Assembly: GCA_036381495.1 (NCBI GenBank)
Contig: DASVCS010000141.1
Span: forward strand, 17,096-81,095
DNA length: 64,000 bases
Reading direction: 5' to 3'
Source: DASVCS01 sp036381495
Lineage (GTDB): Bacteria; Gemmatimonadota; Gemmatimonadetes; Longimicrobiales; RSA9
Shown: in pieces, positions 28,429 to 37,361 of the stretch
Position numbering within the stretch: position 1 is the first letter of the stretch
How the letters are laid out: every line of letters starts with the position of its first letter
Translations under genes and position numbers: made by a program
The notes under the pieces: generated by a model
What the model was told of the DNA's origin: nothing
The model's input: only the letters and a program-made list of their open reading frames with translations
The model's database searches: none

Positions 28429-28803
28429 ATGGAAGAGCCGATCGGCCATCGGCGCTGGGCCATCGCCGAAGGCTACATCCCGGGGTGGAGCCACGGCCCG
28501 GCGCCGGAGATGGTCAGCCACGAAGCGGTCTGCATTCTCAACGCGACGGGCGAGGACGCGCACGTCGAGATCACGGTCTTCTTCCGGGACCGCGAGCCCG
28601 CCGGCCCGTACAGGGTGACGGTACCCGCGCGCCGCACGCTACACGTGCGCTTCAACGACCTGACGGACCCGGAGCCGATCCCCCGGGCGACGGACTACGC
28701 GAGCGTGATCGAAGCGGACGTGCCGATCGTGGTCCAGCACACGCGGCTGGATTCGCGGCAGGCGGAGAACGCGTTGCTGTCGACGATCGCCTTTCCGGGC
28801 TAG
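28429..28803 (+). CDS. Sensory rhodopsin transducer family protein (ASRT-like)
   Basis: 124 residues, the usual length of the family. It matches the Anabaena sensory rhodopsin transducer family by the blocks IGHRRWAIAEGYIPGW, SHEAVCILNA, VEITVFFRDREPAGPYRVTV, RTLHVRFNDL and the C-terminal VPIVVQHTRLDSRQAENA. In Anabaena the soluble tetrameric transducer binds the rhodopsin and has been reported to bind DNA; homologues occur in many bacteria without rhodopsin, where the role is unknown. No rhodopsin gene is visible in the window. The stop codon TAG is supplied by the GGGCTA repeat at 28797. It is followed by a TPP enzyme. Confidence 0.9.
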   Translation: MEEPIGHRRWAIAEGYIPGWSHGPAPEMVSHEAVCILNATGEDAHVEITVFFRDREPAGPYRVTVPARRTLHVRFNDLTDPEPIPRATDYASVIEADVPIVVQHTRLDSRQAENALLSTIAFPG

Positions 28804-28830
28804 GGCTAGGGCTAGGGCTAGGGCTGGGGC
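28797..28830 (+). repeat. GGGCTR hexamer array at a stop codon (copy B)
   Basis: GGGCTA four times, GGGCTG once, then GGGC. It overlaps the last codons and forms the TAG stop of the transducer gene; the next gene starts 25 bases further on. Four or more GGG tracts with three-base loops predict a G-quadruplex on the sense strand. Confidence 0.88.
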
Positions 28831-28854
28831 GGGACAGGCCAAGGATGTGGAGGC

Positions 28855-30642
28855 ATGATGGGTCGGACCGTAGGTGATTTCCTGGTGGAGCGGCTCCGCG
28901 ACTGGGGCGTCCGGCGGATCTTCGGCTACCCGGGCGACGGGATCAACGGGATCCTGGGGGCGCTGGACCGCGCGGGGAACCAGCCGGAGTTCATCCTGGC
29001 GCGGCACGAGGAGATGGCCGCGTTCATGGCGTGCGGCCACGCCAAGTTCACCGGCGAGGTCGGCGTCTGCCTGGCAACATCGGGGCCGGGCGCGATCCAT
29101 CTGCTGAACGGGCTCTACGACGCGATGATGGACCACCAGCCGGTGGTCGCGATCGTCGGGCAGTCGGCGCGCAGCGCGCTGGGCGGCAGCTTCCAGCAGG
29201 AGGTCGACCTGATCTCGCTGTACAAGGATGTGGCGCACCACTACGTGCACATGCTGACGGTCCCGGCGCAGCTCCCGGACCTGATCGACCGCGCGTTCCG
29301 CATCGCTCAGGCGGAGCACACGGTGACGTGCGTGATCGTGCCGAACGACATCCAGGGCGAGGACGCGGTCGAAGAGACGCCGCGCAAGCACGGTTTCGTC
29401 CCCGGCGGCCTGGGGTACGCACCGCCTCGCGTGCTGCCGCGGGACGAGGAGCTGCGCCGCGCCGCGGAGGTGCTGAACGCGGGGTCGAAGGTGGCGATCC
29501 TGGTCGGCCAGGGTGCGGCGGGCGCTGAGCCGGAGGTGATCGAGATCGCCGAGTTGCTCGGCGCCGGCGTGGCGAAGGCGCTGCTGGGCCGCGCGGTGCT
29601 CCCCGATGACCTGCCGTTCGTCACGGGCGCGATCGGGCTGCTCGGCACCAAGCCGAGTTCCGACATGATGGCCGAGTGCGACACGCTGCTGATGATCGGC
29701 TCGAACTTCCCGTACTTCGAGTTCCTCCCGAAGCCCGGCCAGGCGCGCGGCGTGCAGATCGACCGGGACGGCAAGTTCATCGGGTTCCGCTACCCGATGG
29801 AGGTGAACCTGGTCGGCGATGCGGCGGAGACGCTGCGGGCGCTGATTCCGAGGCTCGAGCGCAAGACCGACCGCGGGTGGCGCGAGAAGATCGAGGAGGG
29901 CGTCGCCGAGTGGTGGAAGGTGGTCGAGGCGCGGGCGCTGAGCGATGCCGAACCGCTGGACCCGCAGCGCGTCTTCTGGGAGCTGTCTCCGCGACTGCCG
30001 GACCGGTGCATCATCACCTCGGATTCCGGCTCGGCGGCCAACTGGTTCGCCCGGGACCTGAAGCTGCGCCAGGGGATGATGGCGTCGCTCTCGGGCAACC
30101 TGGCAACCATGGGCCCCGGCGTGCCGTACGCGATCGCCGCGAAGTTCGCGCACCCCGACCGCGTCGTGCTGGCGCTCGTCGGCGATGGCGCGATGCAGAT
30201 GAACGGGATCAACGAGCTGATCACGATCGCGCAGTACTGGCAGCGCTGGAGCGACCCGCGGCTCGTGGTCCTGGTCCTGCACAACAACGACCTGAACCAG
30301 GTGACGTGGGAGCAGCGCGCGTTCGAGGGGGATCCCAAATTCGAGGCGTCGCAGACGCTGTACGACTTCCCGTACGCGCGCTACGCCGAACTCCTCGGCC
30401 TGCGCGCCGCGCGGGTCGAGAAGCCCGAGGAGGTGGCGGACGCGTGGGATCTGGTATTGAACGCGGACCGGCCGGCGGTGCTCGAAGCCATCACGGACCC
30501 CGATGTGCCGCCGCTGCCGCCGCACATCACCCTCGACCAGGCCCGGGCGTTCATGTTCGCGATGGTCAAGGGCGATCCGGACGCGATCAGCGTGATCCGC
30601 CGCAGCATCAGCGGCAAACTGAAGGAGATCCGACCGGGGTGA
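28855..30642 (+). CDS. Thiamine-pyrophosphate-dependent enzyme, pyruvate oxidase/acetolactate-synthase-like
   Basis: 595 residues. GGAGG lies one base before ATG 28855, so the next ATG (28858) is the better-spaced start. Three-domain POX/ALS fold: an N-terminal pyrimidine-binding domain with the activating glutamate in LARHEEMAAFMACGHAKFTG (Glu52 or 53) and TSGPGAIHLLNGLYDA; a middle FAD/UDP-like domain; and a C-terminal TPP-binding domain with the GDG...NN motif (VGDGAMQMNGINEL, then HNNDLNQVTWE). Proteins of this subgroup are usually annotated as pyruvate oxidase or as a general TPP-requiring enzyme; substrate is not certain. It sits 7 bases before an FAD/Fe-S dehydrogenase, so pyruvate/lactate metabolism is a reasonable theme. 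Confidence 0.9.
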   Translation: MMGRTVGDFLVERLRDWGVRRIFGYPGDGINGILGALDRAGNQPEFILARHEEMAAFMACGHAKFTGEVGVCLATSGPGAIHLLNGLYDAMMDHQPVVAIVGQSARSALGGSFQQEVDLISLYKDVAHHYVHMLTVPAQLPDLIDRAFRIAQAEHTVTCVIVPNDIQGEDAVEETPRKHGFVPGGLGYAPPRVLPRDEELRRAAEVLNAGSKVAILVGQGAAGAEPEVIEIAELLGAGVAKALLGRAVLPDDLPFVTGAIGLLGTKPSSDMMAECDTLLMIGSNFPYFEFLPKPGQARGVQIDRDGKFIGFRYPMEVNLVGDAAETLRALIPRLERKTDRGWREKIEEGVAEWWKVVEARALSDAEPLDPQRVFWELSPRLPDRCIITSDSGSAANWFARDLKLRQGMMASLSGNLATMGPGVPYAIAAKFAHPDRVVLALVGDGAMQMNGINELITIAQYWQRWSDPRLVVLVLHNNDLNQVTWEQRAFEGDPKFEASQTLYDFPYARYAELLGLRAARVEKPEEVADAWDLVLNADRPAVLEAITDPDVPPLPPHITLDQARAFMFAMVKGDPDAISVIRRSISGKLKEIRPG

Positions 30643-30649
30643 GGGCGAG

Positions 30650-33600
30650 ATGAACCCGGGGTCCGAATCCGTTGCGACCCGGCCGGGCGGTTCGCGCCCC
30701 GAGCCCGACGCCTCGCGCGTGGATGCGGACGCGCTCGCGGCCGCGCTCCGCGATGCGCTGCGCGGCGAGGTCCGCTTCGATGCCGGGGACCGCGCGCTCT
30801 ACTCGACCGATTCGTCGAACTACCGACAGGTGCCGATCGGCGTGGTCATCCCGAAGGACACGGAAGACGTGGTCCGCACGGTGGCGATCGCGCGAGCGCA
30901 CGGCGCGCCGGTCCTCCCGCGCGGCGGCGGCACCAGCCTCGCCGGGCAGTGCTGCAACGTCGCCGTCGTCATGGACTTCTCGAAGTACATGCACCGGCTG
31001 CTCGAACTGGACCCGGCGGCGAAGCGCGCGCGCGTCGAACCGGGGATCGTACTCGATACCCTGCGCGACGCGGCGGAACGACACCACCTGACGTTCGGGC
31101 CGGATCCCGCGACGCACAACCACTGCACGCTCGGCGGGATGATCGGCAACAACTCGTGCGGCGTGCACTCCGTCATGGCCGGACGCACCGCCGAGAACGT
31201 CGAGTCGCTCGAGGTGCTGACCTACGACGGACTGCGCCTCACCGTCGGCCCCACGAGCGACGAAGAGCTGGACCGCATCATCGGCGAAGGCGGCCGCCGC
31301 GGCGAGATCTACGCGCGACTCCGCGCGCTGCGCGACCGCTACGCGCCGCTCATCCGCGCGCGCTACCCCCGCATCCCGCGCCGCGTCTCCGGCTACAACC
31401 TGGACGAACTGCTCCCCGAGAACGGGTTCCACGTGGCTCGCGCGCTCGTCGGCTCGGAGGGGACCTGCGTCACCATCCTCGACGCAACGCTCCGCCTGGT
31501 CGACAGCCCGCCCGGCCGCGCGCTCCTCGTGCTCGGTTATCCCGACATCTACTCCGCCGGCGACCACGTGCCCGACATCCTCGCACAGGGACCGATCGGG
31601 CTGGAAGGAATCGACGACGTCCTCGTCGACGACATGAAGAAGAAGGGGCTGCACCCCCGCAACCTGAAGCTCCTCCCCGATGGCCGCGGCTGGCTCCTCG
31701 TCGAGTTCGGCGGCGCGGACCGCGCCGAGGCGAAAGCGAAGGCGCGCGCGCTGATGGACGGTCTGCGCCGCGTCGCGCAGCCGCCGTCGATGAAGCTGTT
31801 CGAGGACCGCTCGGAGGAGAATCTGGTCTGGCAGATCCGCGAGTCGGGTCTGGGCGCCACGGCGCGTGTACCGGGCGAGCCGGATACCTGGGAAGGATGG
31901 GAGGATTCGGCCGTGCCGCCGGAGCGTGTCGGCGAGTACCTGCGTGATTTCCGCAAGCTCCTCGACCGATACGACTACGCCTGCACCCTCTACGGACATC
32001 TCGGACAGGGGTGTATCCACACGCGCATCGACTTCGACCTGGTCACGCGCGAGGGGATCGAGAAGTTCCGCGCGTTCCTCGACGATGCCTCGGACCTGGT
32101 GCTGCGCTACGGCGGCTCGCTCTCGGGCGAGCACGGCGATGGCCAGTCGCGCGCGGAGTTGCTCCCCAAGATGTTCGGCCCCGAGCTGGTCGAGGCGTTC
32201 GCGGAGTTCAAGGCGATCTGGGATCCCGAGGGCGGGATGAACCCGAACAAGGTGGTGCATCCGTACCGGATCACGGAGAACCTGCGGCTGGGGACGTCGT
32301 ACCGGCCGCCGCAGTGGCCGACGCGTTTTCGTTACCCCGAGGACAACGGCAGCTTCGCCCGTGCGCAGCTCCGCTGCGTGGGCGTGGGCGAGTGTCGTCG
32401 CATGCACGGCGGGACGATGTGTCCGAGCTACCGTGCGACGCTCGAGGAGATGCACTCGACGCGCGGCCGTGCGCGGCTCCTCTTCGAGATGCTGGAAGGC
32501 GACCCGCTCGGTGATGGGTGGGCCGACCCACACGTGAAGGAGGCGCTCGATCTCTGTCTGGCGTGCAAGGGTTGTCGGAGCGACTGTCCGGTCAACGTGG
32601 ACATGGCGACGTACAAGGCCGAGTTCCTCTCGCACTACCACGAGCATCACCGGCGTCCGGTCACGGCATACAGCATGGGGCTGATCGACCGGTGGGCGCG
32701 GCTGGCGTCGCATGCGCCGACGCTGGTGAATCTGGTGACGCGGACGCCGGGTCTGCGGCGGGTGGCGAAGGTGGCGGCCGGGATCGCGCCGGCGCGGAGC
32801 ATCCCGCCGTTCGCGGGGCAGACGTTCCGCCAGTGGTGGCGCCGGCGGGGCGCGGCGTCCGTGCCGGCGCAGGCGGCGCGGGGCGCGGGGGAGGCGGGAG
32901 GTGTCCGGCGCGCGGCGGATGGGGCGGCGAACTCGCCGGGCGCGAGCGAAGCCGGTGGCGCGACCGCGCCCGGCGGTGCGGCCACGTTCCGCGGCGCGCC
33001 CGGGCGTGGTCGCGGCGCCGTACCCGGAAGCGCCACCGCCGATGGCTCCGTGCGGACCGTACTGCTCTGGGCGGACACCTTCAACAACCACTTCCATCCC
33101 GAGACGGCGATCGCGGCGGTCGAGGTGCTGGAGGCGGCGGGGTTCCGTGTCCAGGTCCCGTCCCGGCCGCTCTGCTGCGGGCGCCCGCTCTACGATTTCG
33201 GGATGCTCGACCGTGCTCGCCGGCGGCTGCGCCGGATCCTGCGGGCGCAGCGCTCGGCGATCCGTGCCGGCGTCCCGATGGTCGTGCTCGAGCCGAGCTG
33301 CGCCGCGGTCTTCCGCGACGAACTGGTCGGCTTCTTCCCCAACGATGAAGACGCCGTGCGGCTGAACCGCCAGACCTACCTGCTGAGCGAGTTCCTCGAG
33401 CGGTTCGCGCCGGATTTCCGGCCGCCGCCGCTGCGGCGCCGCGCAGTCGTGCACGGGCACTGCCATCAGAAGGCCGTTATGGGGTTCGTGGACGACGAGG
33501 CCGTGCTCGAACGCCTCGGCCTCGACTTCACGGTCCTCGATTCCGGCTGCTGCGGGATGGCGGGGTCGTTCGGCTTCGAGCGGGACAAATACGACGTCTC

Positions 33601-33793
33601 GATGAAGGTCGGCGAGCTGGTCCTGCTCCCCGCCGTCCGGGGGGCGCCGGAGGACGCGCTCATCGTGGCCGACGGCTTCAGTTGCCGGGAGCAGATCGAG
33701 CAGGGAGCCGGGCGCCACGCGCTGCACCTCGCGGAGGTGATCCGGCTGGCGCTGCGCGAGGGGGAGAGGACGGGGGGGTTGGGGGGCGCGTAG
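30650..33793 (+). CDS. FAD-linked oxidase with fused [4Fe-4S] and CCG domains (D-2-hydroxyacid dehydrogenase type)
   Basis: 1047 residues; ATG 30650 with GAGGGCGAG upstream. Order: PCMH FAD-binding domain (VLPRGGGTSLAGQCCN at about 85, HNHCTLGGMIGNNSCG at about 160), FAD oxidase C-terminal domain (YGHLGQGCIHTRIDFD; GSLSGEHGDGQSRAELL), then two [4Fe-4S] sites (CRRMHGGTMCPSY; CLACKGCRSDCPVN), an alanine/glycine-rich linker at about 740-800, and two CCG-type domains (LCCGRPLYDFG; SGCCGMAGSFGF). This GlcD-GlpC-like fusion is used by D-lactate, glycolate or D-2-hydroxyglutarate dehydrogenases feeding quinones. Which substrate applies is unknown. Its 7-base spacing from the TPP gene suggests an operon. 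Confidence 0.92.
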   Translation: MNPGSESVATRPGGSRPEPDASRVDADALAAALRDALRGEVRFDAGDRALYSTDSSNYRQVPIGVVIPKDTEDVVRTVAIARAHGAPVLPRGGGTSLAGQCCNVAVVMDFSKYMHRLLELDPAAKRARVEPGIVLDTLRDAAERHHLTFGPDPATHNHCTLGGMIGNNSCGVHSVMAGRTAENVESLEVLTYDGLRLTVGPTSDEELDRIIGEGGRRGEIYARLRALRDRYAPLIRARYPRIPRRVSGYNLDELLPENGFHVARALVGSEGTCVTILDATLRLVDSPPGRALLVLGYPDIYSAGDHVPDILAQGPIGLEGIDDVLVDDMKKKGLHPRNLKLLPDGRGWLLVEFGGADRAEAKAKARALMDGLRRVAQPPSMKLFEDRSEENLVWQIRESGLGATARVPGEPDTWEGWEDSAVPPERVGEYLRDFRKLLDRYDYACTLYGHLGQGCIHTRIDFDLVTREGIEKFRAFLDDASDLVLRYGGSLSGEHGDGQSRAELLPKMFGPELVEAFAEFKAIWDPEGGMNPNKVVHPYRITENLRLGTSYRPPQWPTRFRYPEDNGSFARAQLRCVGVGECRRMHGGTMCPSYRATLEEMHSTRGRARLLFEMLEGDPLGDGWADPHVKEALDLCLACKGCRSDCPVNVDMATYKAEFLSHYHEHHRRPVTAYSMGLIDRWARLASHAPTLVNLVTRTPGLRRVAKVAAGIAPARSIPPFAGQTFRQWWRRRGAASVPAQAARGAGEAGGVRRAADGAANSPGASEAGGATAPGGAATFRGAPGRGRGAVPGSATADGSVRTVLLWADTFNNHFHPETAIAAVEVLEAAGFRVQVPSRPLCCGRPLYDFGMLDRARRRLRRILRAQRSAIRAGVPMVVLEPSCAAVFRDELVGFFPNDEDAVRLNRQTYLLSEFLERFAPDFRPPPLRRRAVVHGHCHQKAVMGFVDDEAVLERLGLDFTVLDSGCCGMAGSFGFERDKYDVSMKVGELVLLPAVRGAPEDALIVADGFSCREQIEQGAGRHALHLAEVIRLALREGERTGGLGGA

Positions 33794-33872
33794 AGGCGGC
33801 GGGTAGCTGCGGCGGCACATCGGTCTGGGCTCCGGTCGCGCGACGTCACCGTCGGGCGCCGATGGACCGCGA

Positions 33873-33886
33873 TCCCGGATCCGGGA
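33873..33886. other. Perfect 14-bp palindrome in the convergent gap
   Basis: TCCCGGATCCGGGA between the convergent FAD/Fe-S gene and the small lipoprotein gene. It could be a short bidirectional 3'-end hairpin, but it has no loop and no T-run. The rest of 33794-33992 shows nothing recognisable. Confidence 0.35.
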
Positions 33887-33992
33887 CGCCCGCGCGATCG
33901 CCCCCGTCGGGAAGGGGTCACGAACGGGTTGTGTTCCCTCCACCGTACGCGGGGCTCCCGACGGACCACGGGAGCCGCCGGACACCGCCGTG

Positions 33993-34424
33993 TCAGCGGG
34001 CCGTTTGTTGCGCCGCGAAGGTGAACGTCCTCGTCCGACTCCTCTCGATCAACCCCTCTGTGTGCGCTTCAACGAAGCTGACCTTGATGGCATCGAACTC
34101 GTCCGGCGTCAGCATCGGCCGAACGTACTCGGCTACCTCGCGGGCGATCCGGCGCTTCTCGGCCGTCGGGAGACCGCTGTAGGAATCGCGTTTCAATGCG
34201 ATCGTCAGTTCCCGACTCCCATCTTCCGACGCGGCGGTGACATCGGCCGGCCCGTATTTCGCGATCACCTTCTCCGCGATCTCGAGCTGCGGGCGCGCGT
34301 GTGTCAGCCGGAACTCGGCATCGCCGCAGGCCGACGTCGCCGTGAGCAGCAGGATAACGGCGAGCGACCAGAACGAGACTCGGTCAGACCGGACCCGCGT
34401 TTCGTGCACGTATGCTTCCACCAT
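33993..34424 (-). CDS. Small lipoprotein, unknown function
   Basis: 143 residues from ATG 34424, with AGGAG three to four bases upstream. A basic N-terminus is followed by a hydrophobic stretch ending in a lipobox-like TSAC (Cys33: SLAVILLLTATSACGDAEF). The mature part is about 110 residues, charged and probably helical (RPQLEIAEKVIAKYGPAD; KRRIAREVAEYVRPML), with a C-terminal strand region (RTRTFTFAAQQ). I recognise no family. It is the last gene of the same-strand run that contains two propeller proteins, two four-cysteine peptides and an ECF sigma, and it shares their lower-GC look. Confidence 0.75.
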   Translation of the reverse strand: MVEAYVHETRVRSDRVSFWSLAVILLLTATSACGDAEFRLTHARPQLEIAEKVIAKYGPADVTAASEDGSRELTIALKRDSYSGLPTAEKRRIAREVAEYVRPMLTPDEFDAIKVSFVEAHTEGLIERSRTRTFTFAAQQTAR

Positions 34425-34552
34425 TCTCTCCTGTTCTTGCAGCGGCCGACAAGCACCAAGGGGGCTACGCCTCAAACTGACGAGGCATCGTGCCTGCGGT
34501 CAACCCGGACGCGACTCGACCCAGACTTGACTCATTCACTATGATCGCCGGC

Positions 34553-35638
34553 CTAGCGGAGCCGGCCGCACTCGCCGGCACCTCCTGTCGCCGGGTGCGG
34601 GAACCGGTACAACGCGTCCTCCGCCGCAACCAACAGCGTATCCGGCCGGATCCAGAGACTCCGTGGCCGGGTTTCGAGACCCGATAACCTCCAGGCGCTC
34701 CCGGGAGCAGGGCGGCCGTTCAGGATGGGGTAGCGGTATAACAACGCGGCCGTTGAGCCCGGAGCCACGTGACCCAGGATCCAAAGTGCGTTCTCGGCAA
34801 AAACCGCATCCGCGTGGATCGCTTCGATCCGGGGCGCCCGCCGCTCCCTCACCGTCACGTGGACCGTACACGTCGGGCACTCCTGCGTTCGCTCGTTCTC
34901 CAACACCTGGATCTCGCCCCGAACTACGCGCCCCCGCAATTCTCTCGCGGTGTAGATGGCGTATTGCTTCGCGCTGTCCAGGTCCACCAGACGAGCCGGG
35001 TTATGGGTGTACGGCAGCAGGAGAAGCCATCGTCCGGAGCTGCGCAGTCGGGAAGCCGCATCGAGGAGCTGCTCGAAATCGTGGAGGAATAGTTCCTGAA
35101 AATCGCGCTCGACAGGCATCATGTACCCGCTGATCGTGCCGTCGGTCAGGTGACGTCCTGTGATCAGGAAGTTGTTCTGGTTCGTCGGCGCGTGGAGGAA
35201 CGCGATGTCGTTCACAATGGCGAGCGAACTCTCGTTCCCCATGAGGCCGAGCGCCCGGACCGGCATTGGCGGCTGGCCGGGTGTGTAGTGGAGCAGTTGA
35301 AGTTTCCCGTCAATGATCCGGAACAGCGTATCATCCCGGAGAACGTACGCATGGCCGCCGGTGGCAACCGTATCCCAATGGCTTCGCGACCACCGGAGCA
35401 AACCGGCATCCGTGCTCAGAAGTAGCTCGGTTCCTGCCGTGATGATCTGGTGCACGCGGGAGTGAACCGGGATGGATCCGTAGGGCTCTAGCGGTTCCGA
35501 GACCGTGCACACCGACTCGACCGCGTCTCCGCCGGTAAGCGTCACATCCGCGCCCGACGATGACGTATCCGCGGCACATCCGGTCGCCACGGCCGTCGAT
35601 GCGCAGAACAGGATGCAGTTCTGTATCAGCGTCCTCAT
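34553..35638 (-). CDS. Propeller-like lipoprotein, unknown function
   Basis: 361 residues from ATG 35638, which overlaps the upstream propeller gene's stop as ATGA. Lipobox VATGC puts the lipid-modified Cys at position 21. The mature protein has repeating beta units (IITAGTELLLSTDAGLLRWS; YVLRDDTLFRIIDGKLQLLH; LWILGHVAPGSTAALLYRYP; LWIRPDTLLVAAEDALYRFP) resembling a six-bladed propeller. A Cys pair ECPTC (about residue 255) may form a disulfide or bind a metal. Function unknown; coupled translation with the NHL-type propeller argues the two act together outside the cytoplasmic membrane. Confidence 0.8.
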   Translation of the reverse strand: MRTLIQNCILFCASTAVATGCAADTSSSGADVTLTGGDAVESVCTVSEPLEPYGSIPVHSRVHQIITAGTELLLSTDAGLLRWSRSHWDTVATGGHAYVLRDDTLFRIIDGKLQLLHYTPGQPPMPVRALGLMGNESSLAIVNDIAFLHAPTNQNNFLITGRHLTDGTISGYMMPVERDFQELFLHDFEQLLDAASRLRSSGRWLLLLPYTHNPARLVDLDSAKQYAIYTARELRGRVVRGEIQVLENERTQECPTCTVHVTVRERRAPRIEAIHADAVFAENALWILGHVAPGSTAALLYRYPILNGRPAPGSAWRLSGLETRPRSLWIRPDTLLVAAEDALYRFPHPATGGAGECGRLR

Positions 35639-36753
35639 TGTCCGCCGGTCCAGCGCAGGATGTATACCTCCGGTGTCCCTCCTCTCTCGAGCGCCCCGAT
35701 GGCGTAGCCGGTCCCTTGTTCCGCTGCGGCAAATACAAGAGGGCCAGGAAGCGGACTCAGGGTCCGACCCAAGAGAGTTCCGTCGGCCGCGATCTGGAAG
35801 AGGCGCTGTTCGTCTCCGTCTCCCTTCTGTTGCGTCAGGAGGTACGCCGTCCGGTTCGGTGCCCACAGCAACGCCATAGTTCCCGCGGGCTCGGGACCGG
35901 TGATGACACGCCGCCGCACCCCACCGTCCTCGTTGACTTCGATCCGGCCACTCTCGATGGGAGGCGCCGGGTACGTAATGATATCCACCATGGTATTCAT
36001 CGTGTCGTAGACGCCGATCACCGGGAGGTAGAGGTGGGCCACCCAGAGCTTGTCGCCCCGTCTCTGGATCCGGTACGATGGCGGTACATGCTGGGCTTGA
36101 CCTTGCAGCGACCTCGCGCTTCCCGCCAACTCTTGGCCAAAGACCGTGACCTCGATATCGCCACCGGCCCCCTGATCAAGTCGGCGTGGGAAACGGAGCA
36201 AAGGCAGGTCTTGGAAAAGCGTGGTCGCCACGAAGTCGCCACCGACACTCACCATGTGGTTGGCCCCTTCCGCCTGTTGCGGCAAAGGCTGAGAGCCGAC
36301 GATACGACCGTTCGTGTCGAAATAGTCGATCCGCGCATTCCCGGTATTCAGGACCCAGATCGTGTCGCCCACCGCACCAATGGCCGTTGGCCCCTGCAAC
36401 TCGCCCGGACCTCGGCCGGACTTGCCAAACGTACCTTCGTATCGTCCATCCGGCGCGTAACGGTATATCCGGGCGGCGCCGTAATCGACAATCCACACTC
36501 GCCCGTCAGCGATCGCGATGTCCATGGGCATCCAGAAGCCGCCGTCCGGTGGTGGCTCGAACTTTCCTGCGACCTCGAACCCGAACTGCGTCACCGCGAG
36601 GCTGTCCAGTCCCGCATCGGTTCGATTCGCCCACAGTGCATATCCGCCGATTCCAGCTAGAACTACAGCGGCCGAGGCCGCAACCACGAGCGCGCGGCGG
36701 CGGATCCGTGCGGCCAACCCTGACTGTCCTCCCGCCCGGTATGGTTCGTCCAT
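35635..36753 (-). CDS. Membrane-anchored six-bladed (NHL-type) beta-propeller protein
   Basis: 372 residues from ATG 36753, picked for GGAG seven bases upstream; an earlier in-frame ATG at 36768 lacks a good site. One N-terminal span at about residues 20-41 (ALVVAASAAVVLAGIGGYAL) anchors a propeller. NHL-like blades are clear: GGFWMPMDIAIADGRVWIVD, YRYAPDGRYEGTFGKSGRGP, GELQGPTAIGAVGDTIWVLN and ARIDYFDTNGRIVGSQPLP. Proteins of this kind (6-bladed beta-propeller family) bind peptides or glycans. In Bacteroidetes similar propellers lie beside tiny exported NVEALA peptides; here two tiny exported cysteine peptides lie directly upstream, a similar layout. Confidence 0.85.
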   Translation of the reverse strand: MDEPYRAGGQSGLAARIRRRALVVAASAAVVLAGIGGYALWANRTDAGLDSLAVTQFGFEVAGKFEPPPDGGFWMPMDIAIADGRVWIVDYGAARIYRYAPDGRYEGTFGKSGRGPGELQGPTAIGAVGDTIWVLNTGNARIDYFDTNGRIVGSQPLPQQAEGANHMVSVGGDFVATTLFQDLPLLRFPRRLDQGAGGDIEVTVFGQELAGSARSLQGQAQHVPPSYRIQRRGDKLWVAHLYLPVIGVYDTMNTMVDIITYPAPPIESGRIEVNEDGGVRRRVITGPEPAGTMALLWAPNRTAYLLTQQKGDGDEQRLFQIAADGTLLGRTLSPLPGPLVFAAAEQGTGYAIGALERGGTPEVYILRWTGGQ

Positions 36754-36873
36754 GCGAACGCTCCTGTCCATTGCCAGAACACCCGTGTCGGCCCCCTGAC
36801 GCAAGTCTGCGTGTCCGTTTCCGCCAGGGAGCCGTTCGCGGGTGGGTCGTCTACTGCCACGGCGATCCTATCG

Positions 36874-37083
36874 CTAAGCGAAGCAGGGCACCTCGTAAAG
36901 CACCGTACTGCACACCTTGCGGTAGAAGATCCAGAACTTCTCCTTGTAGCAGACCTCTGTGCCGGCGTAGCACGCCGCCTCAGCGGTCTGAATCCGCGGA
37001 GCCCCCTGCCCCTGCCACTCGACCGGCACGACGACGAGCGTGAACACGACCGCAGAAGCGGCGAGCCATCGGGTAATGCGCAT
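36874..37083 (-). CDS. Exported four-cysteine mini-protein, paralogue 1
   Basis: 69 residues; ATG 37083 with a very strong site (AAGGAGGAGAGCA). A basic n-region and hydrophobic core (RWLAASAVVFTLVVVP) are followed by a 15-residue spacer and a likely cleavage region AEA/AC near residue 37. The mature ~33 residues contain Cys38, Cys45, Cys58 and Cys67, spaced C-x6-C-x12-C-x8-C, with TEVC and EVPC and two residues after the last Cys. This exact spacing is repeated in the next gene. It could form two disulfides, act as an exported signal or bacteriocin-like peptide, or be a ligand of the propeller proteins encoded next. No known family is recognised. Confidence 0.85.
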   Translation of the reverse strand: MRITRWLAASAVVFTLVVVPVEWQGQGAPRIQTAEAACYAGTEVCYKEKFWIFYRKVCSTVLYEVPCFA

Positions 37084-37136
37084 TGCTCTCCTCCTTCACG
37101 ATTGCGGTGACAATTGTCCGGGCCGTTCTGGCTCGT

Positions 37137-37361
37137 CTACATCGCGCACGGGACCTCCACCTCGTGGGAAACGCAGAACTCCGCCGACCAACCCCCGATC
37201 TCGACCCCCCAGCAGACCTCGGTCTCGATCTTGCACGCAGCCGCCTCGGCCGGTCGCACGCCCAGCAGGGATGTCATTCCCTCCTCTCCGGGTGACGGCA
37301 CCAGCAGCAGCGCCGCGGAGAGGACGGGGATCCCCGCGAATTGGGAAAGCCGCATCTTCAT
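37137..37361 (-). CDS. Exported four-cysteine mini-protein, paralogue 2
   Basis: 74 residues from ATG 37361, preceded by AAGGAGGAAGGAC. Signal-like N-terminus (KMRLSQFAGIPVLSAALLLV), a long spacer, then AEAAAC. Cysteines are at 43, 50, 63 and 72: again C-x6-C-x12-C-x8-C with TEVC and EVPC and two final residues (AM). The mature regions of the two peptides share almost only these features, while leader sequences differ, as expected for paralogues under selection for the cysteine frame. It is the first gene after a ~350-base leader below the ECF sigma gene, and 53 bases before paralogue 1. Confidence 0.85.
   Translation of the reverse strand: MKMRLSQFAGIPVLSAALLLVPSPGEEGMTSLLGVRPAEAAACKIETEVCWGVEIGGWSAEFCVSHEVEVPCAM

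Noticed and set aside
28797..28830. Telomere-like repeat suggesting a linear replicon end
   Set aside because: The arrays are short, internal, dispersed and tied to gene ends; nothing indicates a terminus.
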